Below are positions 51,350 through 61,120 of a stretch of DNA of 64,000 nt, piece by piece; position 1 is the stretch's first letter; each line of letters begins with the position of its first letter. The stretch lies in assembly GCF_031581025.1 (NCBI RefSeq), contig NZ_JAVLCA010000008.1. The stretch is one strand, 5' to 3'. The notes under the pieces were generated by a model. The model ran no database searches and was not told the origin of the DNA. It worked only from the letters and a program-made list of their open reading frames with translations. The stretch is from Salibaculum sp031581025 (GTDB taxonomy: Bacteria > Pseudomonadota > Alphaproteobacteria > Rhodobacterales > Rhodobacteraceae). Made by a program: the position numbers and the translations under genes.

Positions 51350-52704
51350 CAGACGTTCAAAAGCAGGTGTTCGCGTTCCCAGGGGCTGATGACCTGGAGA
51401 AACTCCTCGTATTCCGCCCGTTTGACGATGGAATAGACCCGCGCGAACTCGGGGCCCAGGACCTCTTGCATGGCCATGTTGGCGTCAAAAAGCTCCAGCG
51501 CTGCGCCGAGCCCCTGGGGCAGGTCGGGCTGGCCGTCATAGGCATCTCCGCGATAGCTCTTGTCGGCCCAGAGTTCCTGCGTCAGCCCGAGGAAACCGGC
51601 GGCGAGCGAGGCCGCGATGCACAGGTAGGGATTGCAGTCCATACCCGCGACGCGGTTCTCGATGCGGCGCGCGGCCGGGTCGCTCAGGGGTACGCGCAGG
51701 CCGGTGGTGCGGTTGTCGCGGCCCCATTCCAGGTTGATCGGCGCGGCGTGGTCGCGGACGTAGCGGCGATAGCTGTTCACATAGGGTGCCATCAGCGCAA
51801 TGACCGAGGGCAGATGCGTCTGCAGCCCACCGATGAACTGATAGAAGGCGTCGGTTTCGCCGCCATTGGGGCCGGTGAAGAGATTGCCGCCCTCGGCGTC
51901 GAGAACCGAGTGATGCACGTGCATGGCGCTGCCCGGCTCGCCCTCGATGGGCTTGGCCATGAAGGTGGCAAAACAGTCGTGCTTCAATGCCGCCTCGCGC
52001 AGCAGGCGTTTGAAGAAAAAGACCTCGTCTGCCAGCTTGACCGGGTTGCCGTGGCGCAGGTTGATCTCGAGTTGCCCGGCGCCGCCTTCCTGGGTGATGC
52101 CGTCGATCTCGAAGCCCTGGATCTCGGCGAATTCGTAGATGTCGTCGATGACCGGGCCATAGTCGTCGACCGCCGACATGGAATAGGCCTGTCGCGCGGC
52201 GGCAGGCCGTCCCGAGCGGCCCATCATCGGCGTGATCCGCTTGGCCGGGTCGGTGTTGCGCGCGACCAGGAAGAATTCCATCTCGGGGGCCACCACCGGT
52301 GTCCAGCCCTGGCGCTCGTAGAGGGCCACAACCCGCTTGAGCACGTTGCGCGGGGCGAAGGGAATCGGCACGCCCTTCTGGTCATAGGCGTCGTGTATCA
52401 CCTGCAGGGTGCCGTCGTCGGCCCAGGGCACCGCCGTGGCCGTCGACAGGTCGGAATAGAGCACCATGTCCGGCTCGGTGAAGCCCTCGTCGCCCGCAGC
52501 CTCGCCCCAGCCGCCGGTGATGGTCTGAAAGAAGATCGAGTTGGGCAGGTGGAACTTCTGCATCTTCTCCCACTTGGAGGCGGGCACGGCCTTGCCCCGG
52601 GCGATGCCGGGCAGATCGGCGATCATGCATTCGACCTCGTCCAGCGGATGAGCCTCGGCATAGCGCTGCGCGGCGGCGGGGATGCGATCGAACCAGTTGG
52701 TCAT
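51349..52704 (-). CDS. Glutamine synthetase-like gamma-glutamyl-amine ligase, PuuA-like
   Basis: 451 residues of the glutamine-synthetase family. APEMEFFLVARN contains the metal-binding Glu, and GEPGSAMHVHHSVLD is the GS metal/ATP region; the C-terminus has GRDNRTTGLRVPLSDPAARRIENR. PuuA-type enzymes join glutamate to putrescine or other amines, not ammonia. Overlaps both neighbours by a few bases. The exact amine cannot be read from the sequence. Confidence 0.88.
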   Translation of the reverse strand: MTNWFDRIPAAAQRYAEAHPLDEVECMIADLPGIARGKAVPASKWEKMQKFHLPNSIFFQTITGGWGEAAGDEGFTEPDMVLYSDLSTATAVPWADDGTLQVIHDAYDQKGVPIPFAPRNVLKRVVALYERQGWTPVVAPEMEFFLVARNTDPAKRITPMMGRSGRPAAARQAYSMSAVDDYGPVIDDIYEFAEIQGFEIDGITQEGGAGQLEINLRHGNPVKLADEVFFFKRLLREAALKHDCFATFMAKPIEGEPGSAMHVHHSVLDAEGGNLFTGPNGGETDAFYQFIGGLQTHLPSVIALMAPYVNSYRRYVRDHAAPINLEWGRDNRTTGLRVPLSDPAARRIENRVAGMDCNPYLCIAASLAAGFLGLTQELWADKSYRGDAYDGQPDLPQGLGAALELFDANMAMQEVLGPEFARVYSIVKRAEYEEFLQVISPWEREHLLLNV

Positions 52705-53381
52705 GCGGGCACGTGGGCGCGGAGGACGGTGCCGATCCGACCGGCCAGGTCGTCGTTGGCAAGGGGCTGGTCCAGCCCCGCACGGGCCTGCGCCAACTGG
52801 TCGTCGGGCACCGCGTCGCCGCGGTGTTCGATCAGCCCCGCGATCACCTCGTGGCCGAACTCAGGATGGGCCTGCACGGTCAGGATCTCCGGCCCGATAC
52901 GCAGCGCGGCATGGGCGCAGAAGGCGTTGGCGGCCAGAACCTCGGCGCCCGGGGGCAGTGTCACCACTTGGTCCTGGTGCCAGGCGTTGAGGTGCAGCAC
53001 GGTGCCCTGCCAGTCGTAGGCCTGCCGCCCCACGGCCCAGCCGCCCGCGAATTTCTCGACCCGCCCGCCCAGGGCCTGGGCGATGATCTGGTGTCCGAAG
53101 CAGATGCCCACGAGGGGCCGCCGCGCGTCGCGGATGGCGCGGATCAGGTTCTCGAGCGGGGGAATCCAGGGGTGGTCCTCGTAGGCGCCGTGCCTGGACC
53201 CGGTGATCAGCCAGCCGTCGCAGGCCGCGGGGCCGGAGGGAAACACCCCGTCTACGACGTCATAGGTGGCAAAGTCGAAGCCCTGCCCCCCGAGCAGCCC
53301 TTCGAACATGTCCGCGTAGTCGCCCAGGGAGGGGCGCATCTGGTCGGGCGCGTGGCCGGTTTGCAGGATGCCGATCTTCAT
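52701..53381 (-). CDS. Class I glutamine amidotransferase-like protein
   Basis: 226 residues of the GATase1 family with Cys in GICFGHQIIAQALGG and His in VQAHPEFGHE. It resembles GuaA-type/YfeJ-like domains rather than the C26 peptidase family of true PuuD, from my reading of the motifs. In this operon it may hydrolyse gamma-glutamyl amides. It overlaps puuA-like by four bases and follows the transporter genes. Confidence 0.82.
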   Translation of the reverse strand: MKIGILQTGHAPDQMRPSLGDYADMFEGLLGGQGFDFATYDVVDGVFPSGPAACDGWLITGSRHGAYEDHPWIPPLENLIRAIRDARRPLVGICFGHQIIAQALGGRVEKFAGGWAVGRQAYDWQGTVLHLNAWHQDQVVTLPPGAEVLAANAFCAHAALRIGPEILTVQAHPEFGHEVIAGLIEHRGDAVPDDQLAQARAGLDQPLANDDLAGRIGTVLRAHVPA

Positions 53382-53443
53382 GGATCACCTCGGGCTTTGA
53401 CCAGATCCTAGGGCCCGGCACGGCCCTTGTCGAGCGGGTGACC

Positions 53444-54250
53444 CTAGCGCACCGCCGGGGCCCGGACGCGGAGCCGCGCGCGCCGCTCCTGCGGCAGGTG
53501 CCGGTTCAGGCGGCGGTTGATCGCCCCCATGACCGCGATGATGACCAGGGTCAGCAGAATGAAGAACCCCGCCAGGATCGGGTAGGGCACGAAGGGGTTG
53601 AAGGTCTTGTCGGCGAAATAGCTGGCGTAATAGAGCGCGTCGCCGCGCTGCTGCCAGGCCGGAAAGCTGCTGAAGAAGACCAGCGTCGTGGAATGGAACA
53701 GGAAGATCGCCTCGTTGGTATAGGCCGGCCAGGCCAGCCGCAGCATGGTCGGCCAGGTGATCTTGCGGAACTTGGCCCAGCCGGAAAAGCCGTAGGCATC
53801 GGCGGCCTCGGTATCGCCACGGGGGATGGATTGCAGCGCGCCGTGGAAAATCTCGCCCGAGTAGGCGGCGGTGTTCAGGAATAGCACGACGGCCGCACCC
53901 ACCGCCGCCGAGGTGAAGGCATCGAAGACCGGAAAGTGGGATTTGAGGCTGAGAAAGAGGAAATAGGCAAAGAAGAACTGGATGAAGAGCGGCGAGCCCC
54001 GGAACAGGAAGATGAACCATTCCGAGGGCTTGCGGATCAGCCGGTTGGGGCTGGCCTTGCCCAGGGCCACCACCGTGGCCAGCACGAAGCCCGTCAGCAG
54101 GGCGACGAGGCCGAAATAGACGTTCCAGATCATCCCCGAGCCGATCAGGGTGAACTGCTGGCACAGCGTGAAATCGTCCCGCGGGAGGAGGCGTTCGCCA
54201 AGGCCGATCGAACGGAAAGCGTAATCGGTGATGGTGTCCCAGCAGCTCAT
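53444..54250 (-). CDS. Polar amino acid/amine ABC transporter permease (HisM-type)
   Basis: 268 residues of HisMQ-type inner-membrane permease with about five helices. EIFHGALQSIPRGDTEAADAYGFS is the loop contacting the ATPase, followed by KITWPTMLRLAWPAYTNEA. Start ATG 54250 overlaps the previous permease by four bases. Substrate likely an amino acid or amine, from operon context. Confidence 0.88.
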   Translation of the reverse strand: MSCWDTITDYAFRSIGLGERLLPRDDFTLCQQFTLIGSGMIWNVYFGLVALLTGFVLATVVALGKASPNRLIRKPSEWFIFLFRGSPLFIQFFFAYFLFLSLKSHFPVFDAFTSAAVGAAVVLFLNTAAYSGEIFHGALQSIPRGDTEAADAYGFSGWAKFRKITWPTMLRLAWPAYTNEAIFLFHSTTLVFFSSFPAWQQRGDALYYASYFADKTFNPFVPYPILAGFFILLTLVIIAVMGAINRRLNRHLPQERRARLRVRAPAVR

Positions 54251-55131
54251 GCCGCGACCTTTCGCTGGGCTTCCCCGCCCGAGGTCGCCTGGCCATGAGT
54301 CAGTTTCTTCATCAGCCGGTCCAGGCCGATCTCGGAGACACGCGTCAAGGCGAGGTAGAAGACCAGCAGCACCAGGAAATACCACATGCGCCAATCGCCA
54401 TGGGGGTAGTCGGTGAACCGTTCGCCCTTGATCCCGCCCAGTTCGCGCGCCCAGTAGACGATGTCCTCGACGCCCAGCAGGAACAGCAGCGGCGTGGCCT
54501 TGGTCAGTACCATCCACAGGTTGCCCAGCCCCGGCAGGGCATAGACCCACATCTGCGGCACGAGGATGCGCCAGAAGCACTGGCGTCGCGACATGCCATA
54601 GGCCTCGGCCGTCTCGATCTGGCCGCGCGGGACGGCGCGCATCGCCCCGAACAGGACATTGGCCGCGAAGGCGCCGAAGACGATGGCAAAGGTCAGAACC
54701 GCCAGGAAGAAGCCATAGGTCTCATGCACCCATTGCGCGGCATTCCCCAGCGGCAGCTTGGCCTCGGAACAGACGACGAAATCGTTGCCCTGGCGCACCG
54801 CGTCGGGCCAGTCGGGGCATTGGATCCGGTGGCGGAGGTATTCGAACCCCTGGTCCAGCGCGATCACGAAGAAAAGGAAGAAGGCGATGTCGGGCACGCC
54901 GCGCACCAGGGCGATATAGGCCTTGCCCAGCCAGGACAGCGGCGCGATGCGGCTGCGCGCGGCCATGGCCCCGCCAAAGCCGAAGGCCAGCGCCGTCGGC
55001 GCGGTGATCGCCAGCAGCAAGAGCACCGTGCCGAACGACACGTAGAAATTCATGTGCTTGCCCGTGGTCAGGTAGCACGACAGCCATTGCAGGCCGTCCA
55101 GTGTCGAAGGGTCGGTGCAGAAACTGAAAAT
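54247..55131 (-). CDS. Polar amino acid/amine ABC transporter permease (HisQ-type)
   Basis: About 295 residues of HisQ-type permease. The EAA loop is MRAVPRGQIETAEAYGMSRRQCFWR. Start choice is uncertain. Family members, from memory, begin directly before FSFCTDP; here the codon at that place is ATT (55131-55129), with GAGG seven bases ahead. TTG 55173 would add an odd Cys/Pro extension without a binding site, and ATG 55053 would lose the WLSCYLTTGKH region. ATT is therefore preferred. Its end overlaps the next permease gene. Confidence 0.85.
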   Translation of the reverse strand: MFSFCTDPSTLDGLQWLSCYLTTGKHMNFYVSFGTVLLLLAITAPTALAFGFGGAMAARSRIAPLSWLGKAYIALVRGVPDIAFFLFFVIALDQGFEYLRHRIQCPDWPDAVRQGNDFVVCSEAKLPLGNAAQWVHETYGFFLAVLTFAIVFGAFAANVLFGAMRAVPRGQIETAEAYGMSRRQCFWRILVPQMWVYALPGLGNLWMVLTKATPLLFLLGVEDIVYWARELGGIKGERFTDYPHGDWRMWYFLVLLVFYLALTRVSEIGLDRLMKKLTHGQATSGGEAQRKVAA

Positions 55132-55221
55132 GGCGGGCCTCGGACCAGCGGCGCAAGATGCGTGGATTTGCAAGGGAAAGGGGGCCCGCGCCGGAGTGGA
55201 CCGGCGCGGGCGCGAGAGGCC

Positions 55222-55938
55222 TCAGAAGGTCGAGGCCACCTCCCATTTCTCGATCAGGTCGTTGAGCGACCCGTCGTCCTTCATGGACTGGATCGCCGAG
55301 TCGAAGGTCTCGCGCAGTTCGGTATCGCTTTCGCGGACCCCCATGCCAACGCCGCCGCCGATGGATTCCATGCGGTCGAGCATGACCAGGTCGGGGTTGC
55401 TTTCCAGCGCGCCGTCCAGGAAGGACTTGTCGGCCAGAACCGCGTCGGCCTCGCCGTTGCGGACGGCCGAGATGGTTTCCTCGGGCGTGGCGAATTCCAC
55501 CAGGGTCCAGCCCTTGTCGGCCACTAAGGCGGCCTGGATGGTCCCGGTCTGGGCGGTGATCACAGACTCCGTGACGTCCACATCGGCCGACAAGGCCAGG
55601 TAGGACGAGGGGTCGGGCGGGGTGTAATTCTGGGTGAAGTCGATGACTTCCTCGCGCTCCTCGGTGATCGACATGCCCGCGATGATGGTGTCGTAGTTGC
55701 CCGACACCAGGTTGGGAATGATGCTGTCCCAGTCGTTGGTGACCCATTCGCAGGTCAGGTCGGCCCGCGCGCAGAGCTCGTCGCCCAGTTCGCGCTCGAA
55801 GCCGTCGACCTCGCCGGCGTCATTGAGAAAGTTCCACGGGGGGTAGGCCCCTTCGGTTCCCATGCGCACGACGTCCTGCGCCGACGCCGCCCCGGCGAAC
55901 ATCGCCAGGGCCGCGGTTGCGAGTGCAAGTTTCTTCAT
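55222..55938 (-). CDS. ABC transporter substrate-binding protein, family 3
   Basis: 238 residues. Signal peptide MKKLALATAALAMFAGAASA, then the type 3 solute-binding fold: VVRMGTEGAYPPWNFLNDAG, and EREEVIDFTQNYTPP. It carries the ligand to the HisQ/M permeases. Family 3 members bind amino acids, opines or amines; the operon suggests an amine. ATG 55938 follows GGGAGA. Confidence 0.9.
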   Translation of the reverse strand: MKKLALATAALAMFAGAASAQDVVRMGTEGAYPPWNFLNDAGEVDGFERELGDELCARADLTCEWVTNDWDSIIPNLVSGNYDTIIAGMSITEEREEVIDFTQNYTPPDPSSYLALSADVDVTESVITAQTGTIQAALVADKGWTLVEFATPEETISAVRNGEADAVLADKSFLDGALESNPDLVMLDRMESIGGGVGMGVRESDTELRETFDSAIQSMKDDGSLNDLIEKWEVASTF

Positions 55939-56017
55939 TGGTATCTCCCGTTGGTTTGTGGCCCCCGCAGGAACCATGATGGCAGAGGATTCCCTGCCAG
56001 CCTGCGTTTGGCAACCG

Positions 56018-56800
<783 letters not shown>

Positions 56801-56882
56801 GGGGCCTCTTGGTGCTGACTGATCCCGCACTAGGGCGCGATTCCGGTTCGAATGCAACGATTTCCGTCATGTGGACGGCCGG

Positions 56883-57626
56883 TCAGCCCGGCCTTTTGCC
56901 CGGTGCCCGCGGAATGGGCAGTGCGGTATAGTCCGCGGGTGTGCGCTCGACGATCCCGCGCAGGTTGAGCGTGGCGCGATCCTCGGGGTCCAGCGCGGCG
57001 CAGGCGCCGGCAAGGGCGGCCAGCCAGGGCGCGGGGTCCTGACCGGCGCGGGTGATGAAGGGCAGGCCGGGCGTGGGCGGCGTGCGCGCGATCTCGACGG
57101 CGACGCGCGCCCAGTCGTCGTGCCGCTGCATGAGCCACCAGGTCTGGGCGTCGCAGGCGGCCAGGTCGGCGCGCCCCTCGATCACCGCCCGGACCGAGGC
57201 CCGGTGCGCTCCGGTCATGACGATGTCGCCATGGGTCAGCCCGGTGTCATGGCAGAATCGATCCAGCGCGGCCCAACCCGATTGGCTCAGGGCCTCGTTC
57301 AGGGCCAGCACTGGCATGGCGGGCAGGGTCTGCGTGCGGCCCAGAATCACGCTGTTGTAGTCCCCCGGCGCGCAGTCGGGCAGGCCGAAATCGGCCGTCC
57401 CGATCAGGGTCACGCTGTCGCGCAGGCGCGCGCGGTAGGGCAGGCCGCAGGTCTGGGCCAGCACCAGGTCCGGCGCTTGCCAGACCGCCCAGGGGTTGCA
57501 CGCGCGGGTCAGATGGACGGGGGCGGGGATGCCCCGCGCGTCCAGCCTGTCTCGGATCAGGCCCCAGAACCGATTCGTTGCGGCGCGCGTCTCGGGCCGG
57601 TCGTACATGGGCAGGGCGGCGATCAC
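56883..57626 (-). CDS. PhnD-like binding-protein fold without signal peptide
   Basis: 247 residues. The fold is that of phosphate/phosphonate-type binding proteins (PF12974): ALPMYDRPETRAATNRFWGL at the start, then TRACNPWAVWQAPDLVLAQTCG, YNSVILGRTQTLP and VMTGAHRASVRAVIEGRADLAACDAQ. No signal peptide is seen for the GTG 57626 start, so it is probably cytoplasmic. No ABC genes are adjacent. It follows two TerB-like genes by seven bases and may share their transcript. Confidence 0.8.
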   Translation of the reverse strand: MIAALPMYDRPETRAATNRFWGLIRDRLDARGIPAPVHLTRACNPWAVWQAPDLVLAQTCGLPYRARLRDSVTLIGTADFGLPDCAPGDYNSVILGRTQTLPAMPVLALNEALSQSGWAALDRFCHDTGLTHGDIVMTGAHRASVRAVIEGRADLAACDAQTWWLMQRHDDWARVAVEIARTPPTPGLPFITRAGQDPAPWLAALAGACAALDPEDRATLNLRGIVERTPADYTALPIPRAPGKRPG

Positions 57627-57633
57627 GCCGCGG

Positions 57634-58077
57634 CTATCCCCGCCGGGCCTCGACGCGGCGGCGGGCATGGGCGCTGTCCTGGTCGGTCACACCCAGCATG
57701 GGCGCCACAAGCCGCAGCAGCGCGTCCTCTTCGTGGTCGCGGACACCATCGGCCAGCACGATGTCCCACAGGGCCTCGATCACGCCCTCGCGTTCCTCGT
57801 AGGGCACGCTGTCCTTGATGGCGCGGGTGAAGCGGACGGTGTCGGGCGCCTCGGCCTCGACCTGCTCGGCCTCGCGACGCATTTCGGCGGCGGCCTCGGG
57901 GCTCATCGCGAAGCGGGTTTGCAGCACCGCGTCGATGCGCGTCACCTCGCTGGCATCATAGATGCCGTCCGAGCGCGCGATGCGCACGAGCAGGGCGGTC
58001 AGAGCCAGGTGCGAATCATCGGCCGGGATGGCCTGCGGGGTCGGGGCGGTCAGGGCGCGCAGAAGATCGGCTATCAT
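57634..58077 (-). CDS. TerB-like protein 1
   Basis: 147 residues, all-helical, with the TerB/DjlA-N-type pattern: LTALLVRIARSDGIYDASEVTRIDAVL, then ALWDIVLADGVRDHEEDALLRLVAPMLGV. Two Asp-Gly/Asp-Glu sites may bind metal. ATG 58077 follows GACGGA. Paralogue of the next gene. Function unknown; TerB proteins in general associate with membranes in tellurite and stress systems, but no ter genes are here. Confidence 0.83.
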   Translation of the reverse strand: MIADLLRALTAPTPQAIPADDSHLALTALLVRIARSDGIYDASEVTRIDAVLQTRFAMSPEAAAEMRREAEQVEAEAPDTVRFTRAIKDSVPYEEREGVIEALWDIVLADGVRDHEEDALLRLVAPMLGVTDQDSAHARRRVEARRG

Positions 58078-58135
58078 TCCGTCGATATAAGCCGCGCGCG
58101 GCCCGAGGCCAATCCCCGTCACGCCCGTGCTTTTC

Positions 58136-58570
58136 TCAAGGCGCGTCGCGCAGGGCCTCGGCGCGCTCGGGCGCCATGCCCAGGGCCTCGCTTGCCAGGG
58201 CCACGACCTGGCGCTCGCTTTCGTGGCGGACCCCGTCGGCGCAGGCCACGGCCCAGAGCGCGCGCACGAAGGCCTCTTTCTCGGGCGCGGCGATCCCGGC
58301 CTCGAGGATATGTGCCAGGTCCGCGGTGTCGGGCATGGCCGCTTCCAGCTTTTCGCATTGGGCGCGCAGTTGGGCGGCCTCGACGGGGTTCAGATCATAG
58401 AGGTCGGCCAGCAGGTGGTCGATCTCGTGGATCTCGGAAAACAGGTAGGTCCGGTCGGCCTTGGCCACCCGCACCAGCAGGGCGCCCAGGGCGTGTTGCG
58501 CATCGGCCGGCGGCATGGGCGTCTCGGGCGGATCGGCCAGGTGCAACCGGGCCAGCAGTTTTTCCAGCAT
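58136..58570 (-). CDS. TerB-like protein 2
   Basis: 144 residues with the same repeat of two helical TerB motifs: ALLVRVAKADRTYLFSEIHEIDHLLADL and ALWAVACADGVRHESERQVVALASEALGM. It is related to TerB-like protein 1, so the pair came from a duplication. ATG 58570 follows GACAGG. First gene of the cluster terB2-terB1-phnD-like. Confidence 0.83.
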   Translation of the reverse strand: MLEKLLARLHLADPPETPMPPADAQHALGALLVRVAKADRTYLFSEIHEIDHLLADLYDLNPVEAAQLRAQCEKLEAAMPDTADLAHILEAGIAAPEKEAFVRALWAVACADGVRHESERQVVALASEALGMAPERAEALRDAP

Positions 58571-58741
58571 TGCGGTACCTGTCCTTTCAACATCCGGTGC
58601 GTCAAGTCTGCGCCGCTCCGGTCCGGGTGCAAGAAAAAATTGGCCGATGACCTCGACCGCGCCCATTCGGTTCGGGGCATGCCCGGCCGCAACATTCCGA
58701 TTGCGCCAGGTTTCTTTGGGTCAAAAAAGACCGCGGGGGGA

Positions 58742-58757
58742 GTCGGGCTTGCCCGAC
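58742..58757 (-). terminator. pyrG: Likely terminator of pyrG
   Basis: GTCGGGC and GCCCGAC form a 7-bp stem with a 2-base loop 26 bases after the pyrG stop; TTTTTT follows at about 12 bases on the minus strand. Confidence 0.5.
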
Positions 58758-58782
58758 GGGGCGGGCAAACGAGCGGAACCGC

Positions 58783-60426
58783 TCAGACCAGGCGCGAATT
58801 TTCCACGGCCGCCCGGATGAAATCCGCGAAAAGCGGATGCGGCGCAAAGGGCTTGGATTTCAGCTCGGGATGGAACTGCACCCCGATGAACCAGGGGTGG
58901 TCGCGCCATTCCACGATCTCGGGCAGGCGGCCGTCCGGCGACATGCCCGAAAAGACCATCCCGGCCTCTTCCAGCTTGTCGCGGTATTTCACGTCCACCT
59001 CGTAGCGGTGGCGGTGGCGTTCGTCGATGCCACTGGTGCCATAAACCCTGGCCACCCGCGAGCCTTCCGTCAGCACGGCGTCATAGGCGCCCAGGCGCAT
59101 GGTGCCGCCCTTGTCGTCGGTGTGCCTGCGCTTGACCTTCTCGTTGCCCTGCACCCACTCCTTGAGATGGTAGACCACCGGCTCGAAGCGTTTCTTGCCG
59201 GCCTCGTGGTCAAACTCCTCGGACCCGGCGGTGGTGACGCCGGCGACATTGCGCGCCGCCTCGATCACGGCCATCTGCATGCCCAGACAGATCCCGAAGT
59301 AGGGAATCCCGCGGGTCCGGGCGAACTGTGCGGCCTTGATCTTGCCTTCGGTGCCGCGCTCGCCAAAGCCGCCGGGGACCAGGATCGCGTGAAAGCCCTC
59401 CAGGTGGTTGGCGGCGTCGTCCTGATCGAAGACTTCGGCATCGACCCAGGAGACGTTGACCTTGACCCGGTTGGCCATGCCGCCATGGGTCAGGGCCTCC
59501 TTGATGGATTTGTAGGCGTCTTCCAACTGCGTGTATTTGCCCACGATGGCCACGTTGACCGCGCCGTCCACGTTGTGGATGCGGTCGGCCACGTCGTCCC
59601 AGACGCGCAGGTCGGGCTTGGGCGCGGGGTGGATGGCAAAGGCGTCCAGCACCGCCTGGTCCAGCCCCTCGCGGTGGTAGGCCAGCGGGGCCTCGTAGAT
59701 CGAATTCAGGTCATAGGCGGCGACCACGGCGTCCTTGCGCACGTTGCAGAACAGCGCGATCTTCTCACGCTCCTTCTCGGGGATGGGCTGTTCCGAGCGG
59801 CAGACCAGGATGTCAGGCGCGATGCCGATGCTCTGCAACTCCTTGACCGAGTGCTGGGTCGGCTTGGTCTTGAGCTCGCCGCTTGCGGCGAGGTAGGGCA
59901 GCAGCGTCAGATGCATGAAGATGCATTGCCCGCGCGGCTTGTCGTGGCTGAACTGGCGGATCGCCTCGAAGAAGGGCAGGCCCTCGATATCGCCGACGGT
60001 GCCGCCGATCTCGCAGAGCATGAAATCGACCTCGTCGTCGCCGATCCCGATGAAATCCTTGATTTCGTTGGTGACATGGGGAACCACTTGGATCGTCTTG
60101 CCCAGGTAGTCACCGCGGCGTTCCTTTTCCAGCACGTTGGAATAGATACGCCCCGACGAGACCGAGTCCGTTCCCCGTGCGGCGACCCCGGTGAAGCGTT
60201 CGTAGTGGCCCAGGTCGAGGTCGGTTTCGGCGCCGTCATCGGTGACGAAGACCTCGCCGTGCTCGAAGGGCGACATGGTGCCGGGATCGACGTTCAGGTA
60301 CGGGTCGAGCTTGCGCAGCCGCACAGAAAAGCCGCGCGCCTGCAGCAGCGCGCCCAGTGCGGCCGAGGCCAGCCCCTTTCCAAGCGACGAGACCACGCCG
60401 CCCGTGATGAAGATATAGCGCGCCAT
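58783..60426 (-). CDS. pyrG: CTP synthase
   Basis: PyrG makes CTP from UTP, ATP and glutamine. 547 residues: the synthetase domain (1-about 270; MARYIFITGGVVSSLGKGLA with the P-loop) and the glutaminase domain (about 290-540) with Cys380 in YFGICLGMQ, His519 and Glu521 in GVQFHPEL. The start ATG 60426 is normal. It stands downstream of secG, a usual order in this family. Confidence 0.97.
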   Translation of the reverse strand: MARYIFITGGVVSSLGKGLASAALGALLQARGFSVRLRKLDPYLNVDPGTMSPFEHGEVFVTDDGAETDLDLGHYERFTGVAARGTDSVSSGRIYSNVLEKERRGDYLGKTIQVVPHVTNEIKDFIGIGDDEVDFMLCEIGGTVGDIEGLPFFEAIRQFSHDKPRGQCIFMHLTLLPYLAASGELKTKPTQHSVKELQSIGIAPDILVCRSEQPIPEKEREKIALFCNVRKDAVVAAYDLNSIYEAPLAYHREGLDQAVLDAFAIHPAPKPDLRVWDDVADRIHNVDGAVNVAIVGKYTQLEDAYKSIKEALTHGGMANRVKVNVSWVDAEVFDQDDAANHLEGFHAILVPGGFGERGTEGKIKAAQFARTRGIPYFGICLGMQMAVIEAARNVAGVTTAGSEEFDHEAGKKRFEPVVYHLKEWVQGNEKVKRRHTDDKGGTMRLGAYDAVLTEGSRVARVYGTSGIDERHRHRYEVDVKYRDKLEEAGMVFSGMSPDGRLPEIVEWRDHPWFIGVQFHPELKSKPFAPHPLFADFIRAAVENSRLV

Positions 60427-60598
60427 ATGCAGGAAGCCCCCGTGGAACCGTCGGAATTGTCAGGATCAGGGCCGTTCGGCAGCCCCATCATCACGGGAGT
60501 TAAGAATAACCGGATTCGCCCCGCGAACGCAACCGGTCACGCAAGATCATGTTGGGGCGCCTCTTGCGCCCGCAACAGGTTGTGGCCGTTTCGGGCGA

Positions 60599-60991
60599 TC
60601 AGTTCGCGTCTGGCACCAGCGGGGCATCGCCCGTCCCGCCATCGGACCCGCCGCTCGAGGGCGGCAGCAGCGCGTCGCCGTCCATCGTCGGGGCCGTGGT
60701 GCCGTCCTCGCTGGCCTCGGCCGGGGCCGCGCCGTCCACGACCGAGCTTTCCGCCGCATCGCGCGCGGCGAGGATCGTCAGGGTGATCGAGGTGCCGATG
60801 AAGGCCACCGCAAGCAGCCAGGTCAGCTTGCCCAGGGCCGTGGCCGCGCCGCGCGCCGATACGAGGCCGCCACCGCCGCCGCCGCCACCGCCACCCATGC
60901 CCAGGCCGCCGCCTTCGGAACGCTGCATCAGCACGACGCCGATCAGCGTGAGGGCAAGCAGCAGGTGGATGACAAGAACGACGTTCTGCAT
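60599..60991 (-). CDS. secG: Preprotein translocase subunit SecG
   Basis: 130 residues. Two membrane helices (about 3-22 and 55-75) frame a glycine-rich loop (RSEGGGLGMGGGGGGGGGGL). SecG supports SecYE in protein export. A long acidic, low-complexity cytoplasmic or periplasmic tail (about 80-130) is longer than in E. coli SecG but common in alphaproteobacteria. ATG 60991; pyrG follows 172 bases later. Confidence 0.93.
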   Translation of the reverse strand: MQNVVLVIHLLLALTLIGVVLMQRSEGGGLGMGGGGGGGGGGLVSARGAATALGKLTWLLAVAFIGTSITLTILAARDAAESSVVDGAAPAEASEDGTTAPTMDGDALLPPSSGGSDGGTGDAPLVPDAN

Positions 60992-61120
60992 GGGGCGAGC
61001 CTTTGATTGCGCAACGACGCGTATCTAGAAGCCAAAGCGCCCGCCCGCAACCCCATTCGCCCTTTACTCGTGCCGCCACGCTGCCGTAAATCAGCGGTTG
61101 TGTGAGTACGTGAGGGTGCC

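Noticed and set aside
52701..53381. Naming this gene puuD
   Set aside because: The motifs look like GATase1 (GICFGHQ, QAHPEF) and not the C26 peptidase form. Context alone was not enough for the name.
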